Assembly (NCBI GenBank): GCA_002104945.1
Contig: MCFH01000024.1
Coordinates: 310,001 to 374,000, forward strand
Reading direction: 5' to 3'
Origin: Piromyces finnis
Taxonomy: Eukaryota; Neocallimastigomycota; Neocallimastigomycetes; Neocallimastigales; Neocallimastigaceae
Length of the DNA: 64,000 nucleotides
The translations under genes were made by a program, and so were the position numbers. This document shows positions 47,276 to 63,007 of the stretch, one piece after another (within the stretch, counting starts at the first letter, position 1; the number at the start of each line of letters is the position of its first letter). The notes under the pieces were generated by a model. It worked only from the letters and a program-made list of their open reading frames with translations, was not told the DNA's origin and ran no database searches.

Positions 47276-47472
47276 ATTGACCTTTTTTCCTTTTTTTTAG
47301 AAAAAGAAAGGAGGAACCAAAAAAAAAAAAAGTCATGATCATCATCCATTCTACCTCAACCACTAGATTTCATATAATTTAATTTCCAAGCCACTGATCC
47401 TTATTATTATGAAAAACAATAACGGAAAAAAAACGAGAACGAAAAGCAAAAAATGAAAATTTACAATTCCTC

Positions 47473-47505
<33 letters not shown>

Positions 47506-47623
47506 GGAAATTATAATAATAATAATAATAATAATAATTAATAATATCATAAATAATTAAATACATGTCGCTCAATCCTATATCCATTCTAATATGTGTA
47601 GATATACATTTTTTTTATTGTAA

Positions 47624-47658
<35 letters not shown>

Positions 47659-48231
47659 TATAATAATAAAATAAAAAATATATATACAAAAAAAAAAAAA
47701 AAAACCTAGTTAATCATGTATAATGAATATTTATTTTTTATCATGAATATAAAATTTATATATTATAAACAAGTCGAAAATAATAATAATAATAACAATA
47801 ACAATAACAATACATTATCCCCTCTCATAAAACAAAGAAAAAACCATGAAAAGAAAAAAAGAAAAATCTCACAAAAAAAGCAAACAAACCAACAAAAAAA
47901 AAAAAAAAAAATTCTATTTTTTTTATACAACATATTTTTATATTAATAATTAATATTATTTAATAAATTTAGTTTTTTTTTATTAAAAAAAAAATTCATT
48001 AATATATATTAATAAATAAATAAATAAATAAAATAAAGAAAAAAAAAATAAAGGTTTATATATCTTTTTTTTTGTCATTATCATCCCAACCCAATTTTTA
48101 ATATTTATATAGTTTAATGGTTAAATTATGCATTATATATTTTCAACTTTCTTTTTAAAATTATATAAAAAAAAAAATTATAGCATTTATTTATAATAGA
48201 AATATATATATCTATTTATCATCATTATGTC
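47276..48231. other. Intergenic AT-rich region
   Basis: Follows LARP1. Dominated by A-runs (up to about 30) and AAT/AT microsatellites. No gene is supported. Confidence 0.55.
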
Positions 48232-48600
48232 TATCATCGGGGTCTCATGTTCCGTATGTAGAGGGTCTCGAGGCTTTTCTTACTAAAACAATCCCTATCA
48301 TTAGTAGCTCAATGAAGCTACTTTTTGATAGGTTTAGTAAGACACCTAACGTAATCAAGAGCGCCGACGTCGTACCGATGATATGGCAAAGGAATATTCC
48401 TAAGGTTCCGTACACAGGGGGGTTCAATGTTAGTATTTCTTCGAATAAAAACATTATGAGCCCATGGGAGAGTTTAGTGGACACCACCACACTATCATAT
48501 CTGATGTTACTTTTCTTTTTTATTTCATTTAATTTATTAGGTAGGGACCAATTCCACACAGTACGAATTGCAGAGTTTATTGAACTTTTATGCAACTTTA
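48232..48600. mobile_element. GC-rich island with long imperfect hairpin, probable insertion
   Basis: About 370 bp stand out by base composition from the AT-rich surroundings. Near one end, CTTACTAAAAC...CTATCA (48279-48300) is mirrored by TGATAGGTTTAGTAAG (48326-48341), with an inner stem AGTAGCT/AGCTACT, forming a hairpin of about 60 nt. GTTCCGTA followed by a G-rich stretch occurs twice (about 48250 and 48405). A 116-codon minus-strand ORF (48595-48245) with a hydrophobic second half has no recognisable relative. No clear target-site duplication was found. It may be a decayed element, a structured RNA gene or a transferred fragment. Confidence 0.4.
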
Positions 48601-49748
48601 ATAATTATTTTATTTTATATTTTATATTTATATTTATATATATATATATTTTTTATTTTTATTTATATCTATAGGTATTATCACCTAATATTATGTAATA
48701 TCTCAAATTAAATAAATAAATACAAGAAGAAGCGTATTCTCTTCCTAGTCTAAAAAAAAAAAAAATCATAATGTCTAATAGGATTTGATCATTAATAAAT
48801 TAAATATATATATATATATTTTTTAAAAAAAACATCCATTGGTATTATTTATCGTTTGATATTAAGAAATAAGGAGAAAAAACAAAAAAATATTAAAATT
48901 TAAAAATTAGTTTTATATTAATTCATTTGGCAAAGGAAACTTTTTTTTTATGGTATAAAAGAGTGGGCCAAAGGTATACCTAGATCATTAAAATAGTTTT
49001 ATATAACTATCCAATAAAATAAAACTAAAGAATACGAATACGAATAAAAAGTTTATAAATACGTCTTTTTAATATAACATCAATCTTAAAAAAAAAAAAA
49101 CTATTATAAAAATCAGTTAAATTTTTAATGTCACAACTTTAAAAATTTTATATTTTAAGCATCAAAAATGGTTAAATACTATATTATTAATATTAATAAA
49201 AAGATTTTATTTATGTCTATTATTCTAATTTTTTTTTTTACCCTTCATTTTTTATCGATCGCTTTATTTTAATTTTTTTTATTAAAAAACTAAAAAAAAA
49301 AAAAAAGTCCTTCAGTGTCCTTTTAATTCTATACATTAAACTTTTTTTTTTATGAATAAATTATTTCTATATTCAATTAAAATATTGATTTTTCCTTTTA
49401 AATTCCTTTATAATGATAGAGATGAATTGTCCAAATCCAAATAAAATGTAGAATAATCAAAATAATTATTTCTTTAAATTAGTAACATCATCATCATTAT
49501 TGAATAATTAAAATGAATTGGGGAATTCATATAATATACTAAGATACTATTAATACATTAGCTTATCAAAGTTTTTTTTTTTTTATTAGATGTTATACTA
49601 AGATATTCATTCTCCAATGCTTTCTTTTTCTTTTTTTTTTTTAATTGAAACTAATCTAGTCATCTTTTTTTTAAATCTAATCATTTTATAATAAAAGAAG
49701 CTATTTGAATGCAAAAAAAAAAACTTTTCATTACTCTTCGTTTATCCT
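48601..49748. other. Intergenic AT-rich region
   Basis: Between the GC-rich island and the SINE. A/T homopolymers only; its last 13 bases (49736-49748) are one copy of the SINE target-site duplication. Confidence 0.55.
49736..49748. repeat. Target-site duplication, left copy
   Basis: CTTCGTTTATCCT, identical to the copy at 50304-50316 on the other side of the SINE. Confidence 0.85.
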
Positions 49749-50303
49749 TTTTTTATTTTTTTTTTTTTTAACTTCCGAGTGCATTTCTCCCATCGATCAG
49801 AGTTAGCTCCAATGGTGGTTCTTAGAGAAACGTTGGCTCATTCCTATTGCTAGGTGGTTGTGACCCTCCTGGTCTGTCATACTGTTTCTTCAGCTTCGAC
49901 GCTCACTTAATCCATGTACATTAGATGCATGTCGTTGTACGATATTTCATAACTACGATGCTAAGCCTCTTATAGTCAATTTGATCACGTGTCAACCGCC
50001 CCCTAATGTTTACACTTAAATTGATTAAGGAATATTATGTGTTTTTGGCATAGCCTAAGTCACCACTTATTAAGTTCTAATTTGGAATGTACCATGTACA
50101 CTAGACCCTCTCAGGCCGGCTAGACGAGTGTTATTATCATAGTAGTAAATTAGAAAGTTCATTTATACTTACCTGAATATCATAACCCAACCCATGGCAA
50201 ACCCAGTGGGAAAATCCACAGGCACTGACATCTGCGGGGTCGAACCAGAAGCCTTATGTATTCTAAGGAAACGCCTTAACAACCAGGATAAAAACTGGAA
50301 CGA
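49749..50303 (-). mobile_element. tRNA-derived SINE with poly-A tail and 13-bp target-site duplication
   Basis: The element is flanked by CTTCGTTTATCCT at 49736-49748 and again at 50304-50316. In minus orientation it starts at 50303 with a tRNA-like head: a box A-like TGGTTGTTAAGGCG, a CCTTA/TAAGG stem with a seven-base loop, and a box B GGTTCGACCCC (about 50249-50239). A 400-bp tRNA-unrelated body of ordinary GC content follows, and it ends with an A-rich tract (plus-strand T-run at 49749-49771) right at the duplication. These are the hallmarks of a SINE mobilised by target-primed reverse transcription. A pol III internal promoter is predicted from the boxes. The intact duplication suggests a recent insertion. 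Confidence 0.85.
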
Positions 50304-50316
50304 CTTCGTTTATCCT
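50304..50316. repeat. Target-site duplication, right copy
   Basis: CTTCGTTTATCCT, identical to the copy at 49736-49748; it adjoins the tRNA-like 5' end of the SINE. Confidence 0.85.
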
Positions 50317-51911
50317 ATTTACATTATTCTTAACCTTTTTTTTTTTTTTTTGATGCTTTTTTTAACTTTATGAACTTTGACACTTGATGAGTTGGTAATA
50401 TAATATATTATTTATATATATTACAATATACTTTATAATATATTGAATTAAAGTTATTAAAGTTTAAAAAGGAAACATTTTTTTAAAATATAAACTAGAA
50501 ATGAAACTTTTTTAATAGTAAATTATGTAAAGTATGGTCAAGGATTAACAAGAGATCCTTTTCTTTTTTTTATATTGATTACATATCATCTAGTAAAAAT
50601 TCACTTTTTCTTATAATGGTGGTGGTGCTATTTTCTTTTACTTAAAAACTTTTCTTTTTTTTAATCTTTATTTAATTAATGATAATGAATATATAAATAG
50701 TATAATGAAGTATATTATTAAAATAGGATATATTATATGATAAAATATATTATTTAATTATTATAATTAATATTACTATAATTATATTTATTTTTTTCAG
50801 TAAAATTTTATATATTAAAGTTTGTCTATGATAAAAATACATAAATATATACAATTGCCACATATCACATGTTGCCAATGGAGTTGTTTAGCATTTTAAA
50901 TTTAGAAAGTCTTTGTTTTATAATTTTAAAAAAGTATATTACATCATCCGTTTATTGATACCTTTAACTTTCCCTAAAGGATCAAGTAAACCTGTTTGCA
51001 TTTCATCATTTCAAGAATGGAGTAGCTCGTCTCTTATCAAACCTCACTTTTGTATTAATGCTTCACCTCAAGGATTGTATACAAATGAAAATTAATGTAA
51101 TAAAGATGATAGTAAATTTAATATATGAATCAATTAAATTTTCTAATTAATAGAATAATTTAATAATAAATTTTAATTTAATTATGTTAATATATTATAA
51201 ATAAATTATAAATGTATTATAATTATTCTTTATATCATCCATAATTTCATTTATTATTATCATCCATGGATGAAGGCTTCATTGGCTAATTCTTTTTTTA
51301 TTCTTTTTTTTTTTTATATTGTTAATATATAGAATTAGTATTAAAGTAAAATTCAATTAAAAATAATTTAAAAAAAATTTCTAATTTTATGAGGCATTAA
51401 AAAAAAAAATTGAAAAAATTGGAAAATTTTTTTTCTTTATTTATTTTATAATTATTAATAAAATTTTGGGTGTAGAAAGTTTGAAAATCGATTTTTTTTT
51501 TTTTTGTCTAATTGGAAATCTTATTATAACACTAGCAGTAATAACAGTAAACAAAAGCATCAAAGGTAATGTATTATTGAAAGGAAGAAGGAGAACAATA
51601 AATAAATAGAATTTTTTTTTATTATTAAATAACCTTCTAATTATGTAGTAGAAAAAAAAAAAAAAAGTTTGTGACATTTCAAAAAAAAAAAAAAAAAAAA
51701 TTCATTAGTAATAATACTATTATGTTATGGCTATTATTATAATAAAAGGTGAAAACTATTAAAAACTATAAAATTTCAAGACTAACACTTTTTCTTTTAT
51801 ATATATATATATATTTTTTGTTATTACACATAAATTTTTGTGCATTATTCTATTTTATGAAGCCAAAACCATTAATAATTTTTGGAAATTAAAATTTTAG
51901 TATAATAAAGA
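50317..51911. other. Intergenic region upstream of the sugar-nucleotide transporter
   Basis: AT-rich spacer. It contains the protein-like fragment near 50936-51088 listed separately and otherwise homopolymers. Confidence 0.5.
50936..51095 (-). pseudogene. Protein-like fragment interrupted only by TGA codons
   Basis: About 150 bp of higher GC. One minus-strand frame reads like a conserved protein: NP-stop-GEALIQK, then GLIRDELLHS, NDEMQTGLLDPLGKVKGINKR, with exactly three internal stops, all TGA, each where Trp would fit. The opposite strand is also open for 60 codons (50913-51095). The pattern may reflect a source that reads TGA as Trp (a mitochondrial code, for example), or CGA/TGG decay of an element. 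There is no start, end or family match. Confidence 0.3.
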
Positions 51912-53245
51912 ATGGGTGGTAATTATTATTATATTAATGATACATTTATGTATATAATATATATAATATCTTTTAAAATAAGAATTTTATTATTAAAAAG
52001 TTTGGAATATTGAATTTTTTTTTTTTTTTTGCATTATTATTAAAAAATTAATAACTTAATAATATTAAAAATTTAGTCAATTTAAAGTGGATTAGTTTAT
52101 TTGTTTTGGTTATCCAAAACAGTTTATTAGTTTTTGTGATGCGTTACTCAAAAACTTTACCAGACAAATATCTTTCTTCAACAGCAGTTGTTTGTTCAGA
52201 ATTATTAAAGTTAATAACATCAATGATAATACATGTTTATTATAGAATAAAAGAAACAAAACCACCAGAAAAATACTCATTTAAAATGTTATTAAGTGAA
52301 CTCTTTGGAAAAGAATCAGATTGTATAAAAATTATGGTACCAGCTGTATTATATCTTATCCAAAATAATCTTCAATATTTCTCTGCTTCAAAATTAGATG
52401 CAGCCACTTTTCAAATCACATATCAAATGAAACTTATTATGACAGCATTCTTTTCTGTCCTAGTATTAAAACGTAAATTATTTAAGCATCAGTGGTTATC
52501 TATTGTTTTATTAGCAGCTGGTATTGCTTTAGTTCAATTCCCAACTGGTGATAACAAAACTTCTGTTGCTGCTGAAAATGGTAATGAAATGTTTGATAAA
52601 CTACTTGGTCTTCTTTCTGTTTTCATTGCTTGTTTATCCTCTGGATTTGCTGGTGTTTACTTTGAAAAGATTTTAAAGAATAGTAAGGTTACTCTCTGGG
52701 CTAGAAATGTTCAACTTTCACTCTTTTCTGTTATTCCAGGTTTCTTTATTGGTTGTTTATTACTTGATGGTAGCACTATCGCAGAAAGAGGATTCTTTGG
52801 TGGTTATACTCGTTGGACTGTTTTAACCATTTCTTGTCAAGCTTTTGGTGGTATTATTGTTGCCATTGTTGTAAAGTACGCTGATAATATCTTAAAGGGC
52901 TTCGCTAATTCCATTTCCATTATTTTATCTTGCGTTGTTTCATACTTCCTCTTTGATTTCCATGTCACTTTATTATTTAATATTGGTTGTTGTTTAGTTA
53001 TGTTCTCTACCTATCTTTACGGTAAGTGACAACTTTATACATAGTGAATTATTAAAATTTAATCAAGAATTTTAAAGGCGATTTATAAATATATTTTCTT
53101 TAAACCAAACGTTCAACATGATAAACTAATTTTTTTTTTTTACCTCAATATTCTAATAGGTAAACCAGGTAAAGAAAAGGTAGTGAAAACTATACATGAA
53201 GAAGCTCAATATTCAAGATTAGATAATTCAAACGAATTAGTTTAA
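51912..53245 (+). CDS. Nucleotide-sugar transporter, SLC35A family (UDP-GlcNAc/UDP-Gal type), three exons
   Basis: Exons 51912-51918 (7 nt: ATGGGTG), 52077-53021 and 53160-53245 sum to 1,038 nt and 345 residues. The protein follows SLC35A3/A2 throughout: VNLKWISLFVLVIQNSLLVFVMRYSKTL, KYLSSTAVVCSELLKL, PAVLYLIQNNLQYFSASKLDAATFQITYQMK, ACLSSGFAGVYFEKILK, QAFGGIIVAIVVKYADNILKGFA and SIILSCVVSYFLF. About ten membrane segments are expected. The family exchanges cytosolic UDP-sugar for luminal UMP in the Golgi or ER. The QNNLQY, FAGVYFEK and KYADNILKGFA motifs are the family core; they do not by themselves decide between UDP-GlcNAc, UDP-Gal and CMP-sugar. The tail is short and charged. The exon-1 start is inferred from phase and homology because no in-frame ATG lies in exon 2 before the first membrane segment ends. 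Confidence 0.92.
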
Positions 53246-55283
53246 ACAAATAATTCATATAAATATACCTATCATTATTATCATTACATTTATTTACATA
53301 TATAACTCACCATATTTATTTAATTTATTATGAAAAATTATTATGAAAAAAATTCAGAATATTTATTTTTTATTATCGTTAACAACAACAGCAAAAAAAA
53401 AAAAAATAATGAAGAACAAAATCATTAAAGACTAATCATTTATTATTACTTTATATATATTAATTTTTTTTATCTCTAAAAGTTAAATGAAAAAAAAAAA
53501 AAAATCATATATATCAAAAAAATATTTACTTTATGTATTATATAATTGTAATCTAATATTTATTAATATCTAGACATGATAAATTTTATAAACTTTTATT
53601 AGTAGTAAAAAAAAAGTTATTAAGTTATTAAATAAAAAAGAATCTTAATTTTATCTATAATAAATGTTATTTTTTATTTCTTGAATATATATAAAATATG
53701 ATAATAATTGGTGTAGTTAAGCTTTTAATAACAGATAAAGTTCTTAAATGAAAAAAAGTAATATTTACTCTATAATTTGTGTATATATATTTCAACAATT
53801 ATATTTATTGAAAATTATTATTATTATTACTATTGTTGTTATTGTTATTGCTGCTGTTATCAATTAACTTTTGTTTATTTCTTTATATTTTTTACTTTTT
53901 TATTTAAAAAAAAAAAATAAAAGTTACTTAATAATATTTAATACTACAAGAAAAAAGAATAAATTCATAAAATAGTTTAAATAATAAAGATGGCGGATGT
54001 AATTTGTTTATATTAAAAAAAAAAAATTTAATACTAATTTAAAAATGACTTTATTTTTAATTATTCGTTTATAAATGCCAATAAAAAATACATGCTTTTT
54101 ATATAAGCCATTTTTTTTTTTAAAATATTCTATTAAACGATAATACTAATTAATTAACTGTCCTCCTCCGAATCTTTAAAGTTTTTTTAAAAAAAAAAAA
54201 TTAATTAATAAATTTATTTATGTTATACCTACATAAAATATCACATGATTCACTCATCATATTTTAAAAAATTTAATTATTAAACTTTAAATAATATTAA
54301 TTTGATTTATGTTTTTTTATTTTTTTGTTTTGTTTATTATATTTTTTAATTTAAAAATTTTAATTAATAAGTAATTTTAAATTTAATTATTTTCAAAAAA
54401 AAAGTACTCTTTTTTTCTTTTCATTTATTATTTTTTCTTTTTTATATTTTTGTATATTTCTTTAAAACTTCTTTTTCTGTAGTTCAAATAACCATTCAAT
54501 ATTAAATAGATACATTAACTCTATATATAAAATCAAATATTAAAGATAATTTGAATTATTTTAAGCCAACTTTATTCCTTCATTTTAAAAAAAAAAAAAA
54601 AGAGAAAGACCATTCATCAGAATTTAACGAAATAATCATATTTTTTCATTATTAATAATATTAATTTAGAAATAATAGGAAAAAAATAAAAAGAAAAATA
54701 TATAATGTTTATAACCTATTCATAATTATGAAAAATAACATGTAATTTATAGAATAAAAAAAAAATAAAAAGTAAATAAAACAAGAAAAGTTCTTAAAAG
54801 AAAATAAATACAACTTAAATTATATTAATACTATGAAAAAAAATCCTTAAGGGACATAAACAAAAATATATAATATATAATTATAGAGTATTGTAACATT
54901 TCATAAAAATTAAAAAATAACTTTTCAATTGAAAAACTAAGCAATTAATAATAGTAAAAAAAAAAAACTATAAAAAGTAAATTTACATTTATTGATTAAC
55001 AGTAACAATAACAACCTGTAGAACTAAAAAAAAAAAATTAACATTTATTATTTGAAATCAAAAAGTAAGTAAATATATATATATATATATATATATATTT
55101 AAATTTTTAACTATTTATTATCATTATTCTTCTAGAAAATTTTGAATTTAATTAATAAATTAATTAATTATTTAATTAATTAAAATTTATTCCTATTATA
55201 TATATTGTATAATGTATTTTTTAAATATAATATAAAATACTTAATATTATATCTTAATATTGTAATAATAGAGTGGAACGATA
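53246..55283. other. Intergenic AT-rich region
   Basis: 2 kb between two plus-strand genes; homopolymers and an (AT)n run near 55075-55097. Should hold the promoter of the bHLH gene. No element is recognised. Confidence 0.55.
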
Positions 55284-58200
55284 ATGGATATAAATAATAG
55301 TAATCTTTTATCATCTTCTAATCATGAAACATTTTCATTAAATACCAATATAGATTCATCTTTAAAACCAGATTTTACCAAGAAAAATATCATGAATTAT
55401 TCAAATTCAAATTTATCTAAAAAAATTAATAATTTATCTAAAACAATGGGTCAACCCAACCTTAATGCTTTAAATTATTTTACACATCAACATTTTAATA
55501 AAGATTTAAATGCAACCATGATACCAAATGATAAATTATATTCTTCCAACTTGGAAATACCTACTACTACTACAGACCTAAATTTTACTGAAAATAATCA
55601 TAATGTCTATTCAACAACAGAAGACTCCTTTCATTTAGATACCAATGCCATGAATATTGCTTATATGGATCCTACTCATCCAATTTCTTCCTCAAATGTC
55701 ATTTCTTTTACAGCAACAGTTGATCCAATCCCAATCCCAATAAATTCTTCTTCTTTTCATACCAATGAAAATAGAAACGCAAATACTTATTCATTTAATA
55801 TTAATTCAATAGAAACACCTACCAATACCCTATCTATCGATAATATAAATAAAAATTTAAATTTGACAGAACATGAGCATTCATCTTCTTCTTTACCCTT
55901 TTTTTATTCATCCGATATGGAACTCAATAAAAATAATTCATTATCAAACACCACTGCCACCACAAATAATAATCTTTCATTAATAAATAATAATCTTATG
56001 AATTTAACATTGGAAAATTCAATAAAAACAACAGCTACTCTGTCAGATGTTTATAAACAATTTAAACAACAACAACAACAACAACAACAACAGGAACAAC
56101 AACAACAATCTTATTTACCATCAAAACCATCAACATTTATGGCAAATACTATTGCTAATCCGCTTTTATCACATGATCAAGCAGAAAAGATATCATTTTC
56201 TTCACATTTATCTACCGATCTTGATAAAGAAAAAGTGGAAACCATAATAAATTCAAACCCTACCAATCAACATTCTCAACAAGAAATTGGAAATTTAGCA
56301 ATGCCAGTAAAAATAAATATTGAAGAAACAGATTCATTGTTACACACTAATGATGCTATTGCCTTAAATATGGATATGGATATGGATATGGCGATGAATT
56401 TAGATTTAAAATTTAATGATTCGAATATAAATGAATTTTCTCAATTGGCTACATTATCCGCTCAAACATCATCCACAGAAATAAATAATAATTCAATTGA
56501 TTTAAATACTCTGTTGAGTAATCAAATTTCAAATTTACATATTAATTCATGTATCAATTTAAATCAGGAATCCTCCTCTTCTACTACTTCAAATCATAAT
56601 TTTACAGATGCCACCACAATTTTACCATCAACAATAACAACAACAAATAAGGCTTTATCCGATTTAAGTAAAAATAGTCAGTATACAACAGTTACTACCC
56701 CTTCTTCAACAACACCACCAACGCCTAATACAAATCCTGGGGTATATTATTCAAATGTAAATAATAATCCATTGATTCATAAATCCTCCAATTCAATGCT
56801 ATTAAGAAAAAATTTAGTAAAGACTTTGAAAAAACCCTCACCACAACAATTTTTAAATTATCCAAGGTAAATATATAATATATTACATAAATATAATATT
56901 GATATTTTCTTTCTATGAAATTTCTTATTATACCTATTAAACAAGAAAAAAATTATCCTTAATAATACAATATATTATATTGTGTTGTAACATTAAACTA
57001 AATTTACTATTTATAAATAAAATTTAAATATAAAGTAGTAAATATCCAATGTCTAGTTCTTTAAAATTAGTGAAAAAAGAACCAGGAACTAAAATTAATT
57101 TTATTAAGAAAAAAGTATCCATAAAATCTGGTAGTTCATCCTCTCTAGATACTAAATTATCAAATTTGAATTTAAATGATATAAATAATAAAAATTCCAG
57201 TATTCTTAATACACCAAGTAAGATAAAAAAAAAAAAAAAGAAATATATATATAGATTAAATTTATAATTATAAATATAAGCATTATTTTTTTTATCATTA
57301 CTAATAAATCAACCAATAAATTATATATATTGTATATATAATATTAATAGGTAGAATAAATAATAATTGTAGTACTATGGTGTCACCTTCTTTAATTCTC
57401 ACATCACCAGATCATATGAGTAAACCTTTAAGTAATTATGAATTATCTAATCAAATACAGCAGGCATCTGTATCAGCAGTTACTCAGAGCAATTCTTATA
57501 ATAATAATAATAATGATAATAATAATAATAATAATAACAACAACAACAGCAGCAACAACAACAACAACAACAACAACAATAATAATAATAATAATAATAA
57601 TAGTAATAATAGTAATAATAATCTATATATAAGATCTAATAATTTAACTATTCCTACAAGGAAAATTCGAAATTATGGTAATGATACTCAATCATTCAGT
57701 TCTTCTCTTACCGCTATTTCCACCACGAAAACCATTCAAAATCAACACATTATTAACAATTCATTAAATGATGATTTATTTACCTCTGGAAATACTAGTT
57801 CGTCCTATCCTTACAGTTATAATCCATCAACCATTTTTCATAATGGATACTTTTCATTAGCAAGCCAGTAAGTTAAATTTTTTTTTATTTTAAATAATCG
57901 AAACGCACCTCTTTTTTTTTATTAATATAGGATAAAATAAAACTAAATGATAGAATAACAAAATATATAATAAAAAAATAAAAATTAAATAGATTGGATA
58001 TCATAAATGAAAAAAGAAAGAAAAGAAAAGAATCTCATAACGCAACGGAAAGAAGAAGAAGAGATTTTATTAATGAAAAAATTTATGAATTATCAACTAT
58101 AATTCCGGAATCTTTTTTTGAACAATATATAGCAGAAAATAAAATGCATAAAGGGGTCATTCTTCAAAAAAGTGTTGAGTATATTAAACATCTTTTAACT

Positions 58201-58284
58201 ACTCTTAAATACCAACAAGATTATACATTAAAATTAGAAAAAGAAATACAAGAACATACTACGACCACGCCGCCATCTCAATAA
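55284..58284 (+). CDS. bHLH transcription factor, four exons
   Basis: Exons 55284-56866, 57039-57217, 57351-57867 and 57993-58284 sum to 2,571 nt and 856 residues. The second exon has a tandem acceptor (AAGTAG at 57034-57038), so use of the first AG would add one Ser. The first 760 residues are Asn/Ser/Thr/Gln-rich with a poly-Gln run (about residues 262-276), a MDMDMDMAM stretch and poly-Asn runs. The basic helix-loop-helix lies at about 772-826: KESHNATERRRRDFINEKIYELSTIIP, then a loop and HKGVILQKSVEYIKHLL. The basic region has His, Glu and Arg at the positions (HxxxExxxR) that read CACGTG E-boxes. A short leucine-zipper-like helix follows. This resembles fungal RTG3/MITF-type regulators. 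Target genes cannot be told from the sequence. Confidence 0.92.
57503..57625 (+). repeat. AAT/AAC microsatellite encoding poly-Asn
   Basis: A run of AAT and AAC codons with a few GAT and AGC codons within exon 3 of the bHLH gene. Mixed codons suggest it is maintained at protein level or is old. Confidence 0.85.
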
Positions 58285-59212
58285 CTACTTTAATTTTTTT
58301 TTTCAAATTAAAAATAATAAATAAATGAAAAATAAAAATAAAATAAAATAAAAAATAGTATTAAATAAATTATTCATCTTTAACTATTGTATCATTCCTT
58401 TCTTTTTAATTATCATCTTTATCCTATTTAATTATAATTTATCGAAAAAAAAAATTATAATATTCTTTTTTTTTTTTTTTTTATTTTACTATTATATTTT
58501 TTCTCGATGGATATTATTCAAATATATATATATATATATATATTATTTTTTTTTATCTTTATGTTTTTTTTTTAATTTCTTATTATTTATTTTACTTTAT
58601 TTTTTAAAAAAAATTGATAAAGACGTAGTTATATTTGCAACTATTTAAAAAAATATTTTATTTTTTTTTATTATTATTAAAAAAGAAAAAGAGATTATTT
58701 TATATGTTTTTTTTTTTTTTTTTTTTTTTTTACATAATACTAATGATAGTTATATACATTGAATATTAAATGTAACTATTTTTCTCTTTCTATATATATC
58801 TGTATATTACACGAATGAAAAAAAAATAATAGAATGAAAATAAAAGTAAATAAAAAATAATATTAAACTAGAATGAAGAGGAGGAGGGAAATTCTATATG
58901 ACAAAAAAAAATAAAATAAAATAAAATAAAATAAAATAAAATAAATAAAATAAAATAAAATAAAATAAAATAAAATAAAATAAAATAAAATAAAATAAAA
59001 TAAAATAAAATAAAATAAAATAAAATAAAATAAAATAAAATAAAATAAAATAAAATAAAATAAAATAAAATAAAAAAATAGAAATGTATTTTTTATTATA
59101 CATATATTATATATCTATAAAACTATAATTATTTTGGAATATGGTATAAAAATGGTTTATATAAATAATAAAATAAAATCTTTATATTTTATAATAAATA
59201 TATATATAAAAC
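58285..59212. other. Intergenic spacer between converging genes
   Basis: AT-rich 3' flanks with long T-runs and a large pentanucleotide array, listed separately. Confidence 0.55.
58911..59077. repeat. (AAAAT)n pentanucleotide microsatellite, about 33 units
   Basis: Nearly perfect array of AAAAT; one unit near 58943-58947 has lost a single A. It lies in the shared 3' intergenic region of the bHLH and 7TM-RGS genes. Confidence 0.95.

Positions 59213-63007
<3,795 letters not shown>

Noticed and set aside
47716-47946. Asn/Lys-rich plus-strand ORF
   Set aside because: AAT microsatellite and poly-A, with no coding features.
50239-50290. Functional tRNA gene
   Set aside because: The T-arm is imperfect, the anticodon loop lacks U33 and there is no closed acceptor stem; it fits a SINE head better.
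58894-59103. ORF encoding repeated ILFYF
   Set aside because: It is only the translated (AAAAT)n microsatellite.
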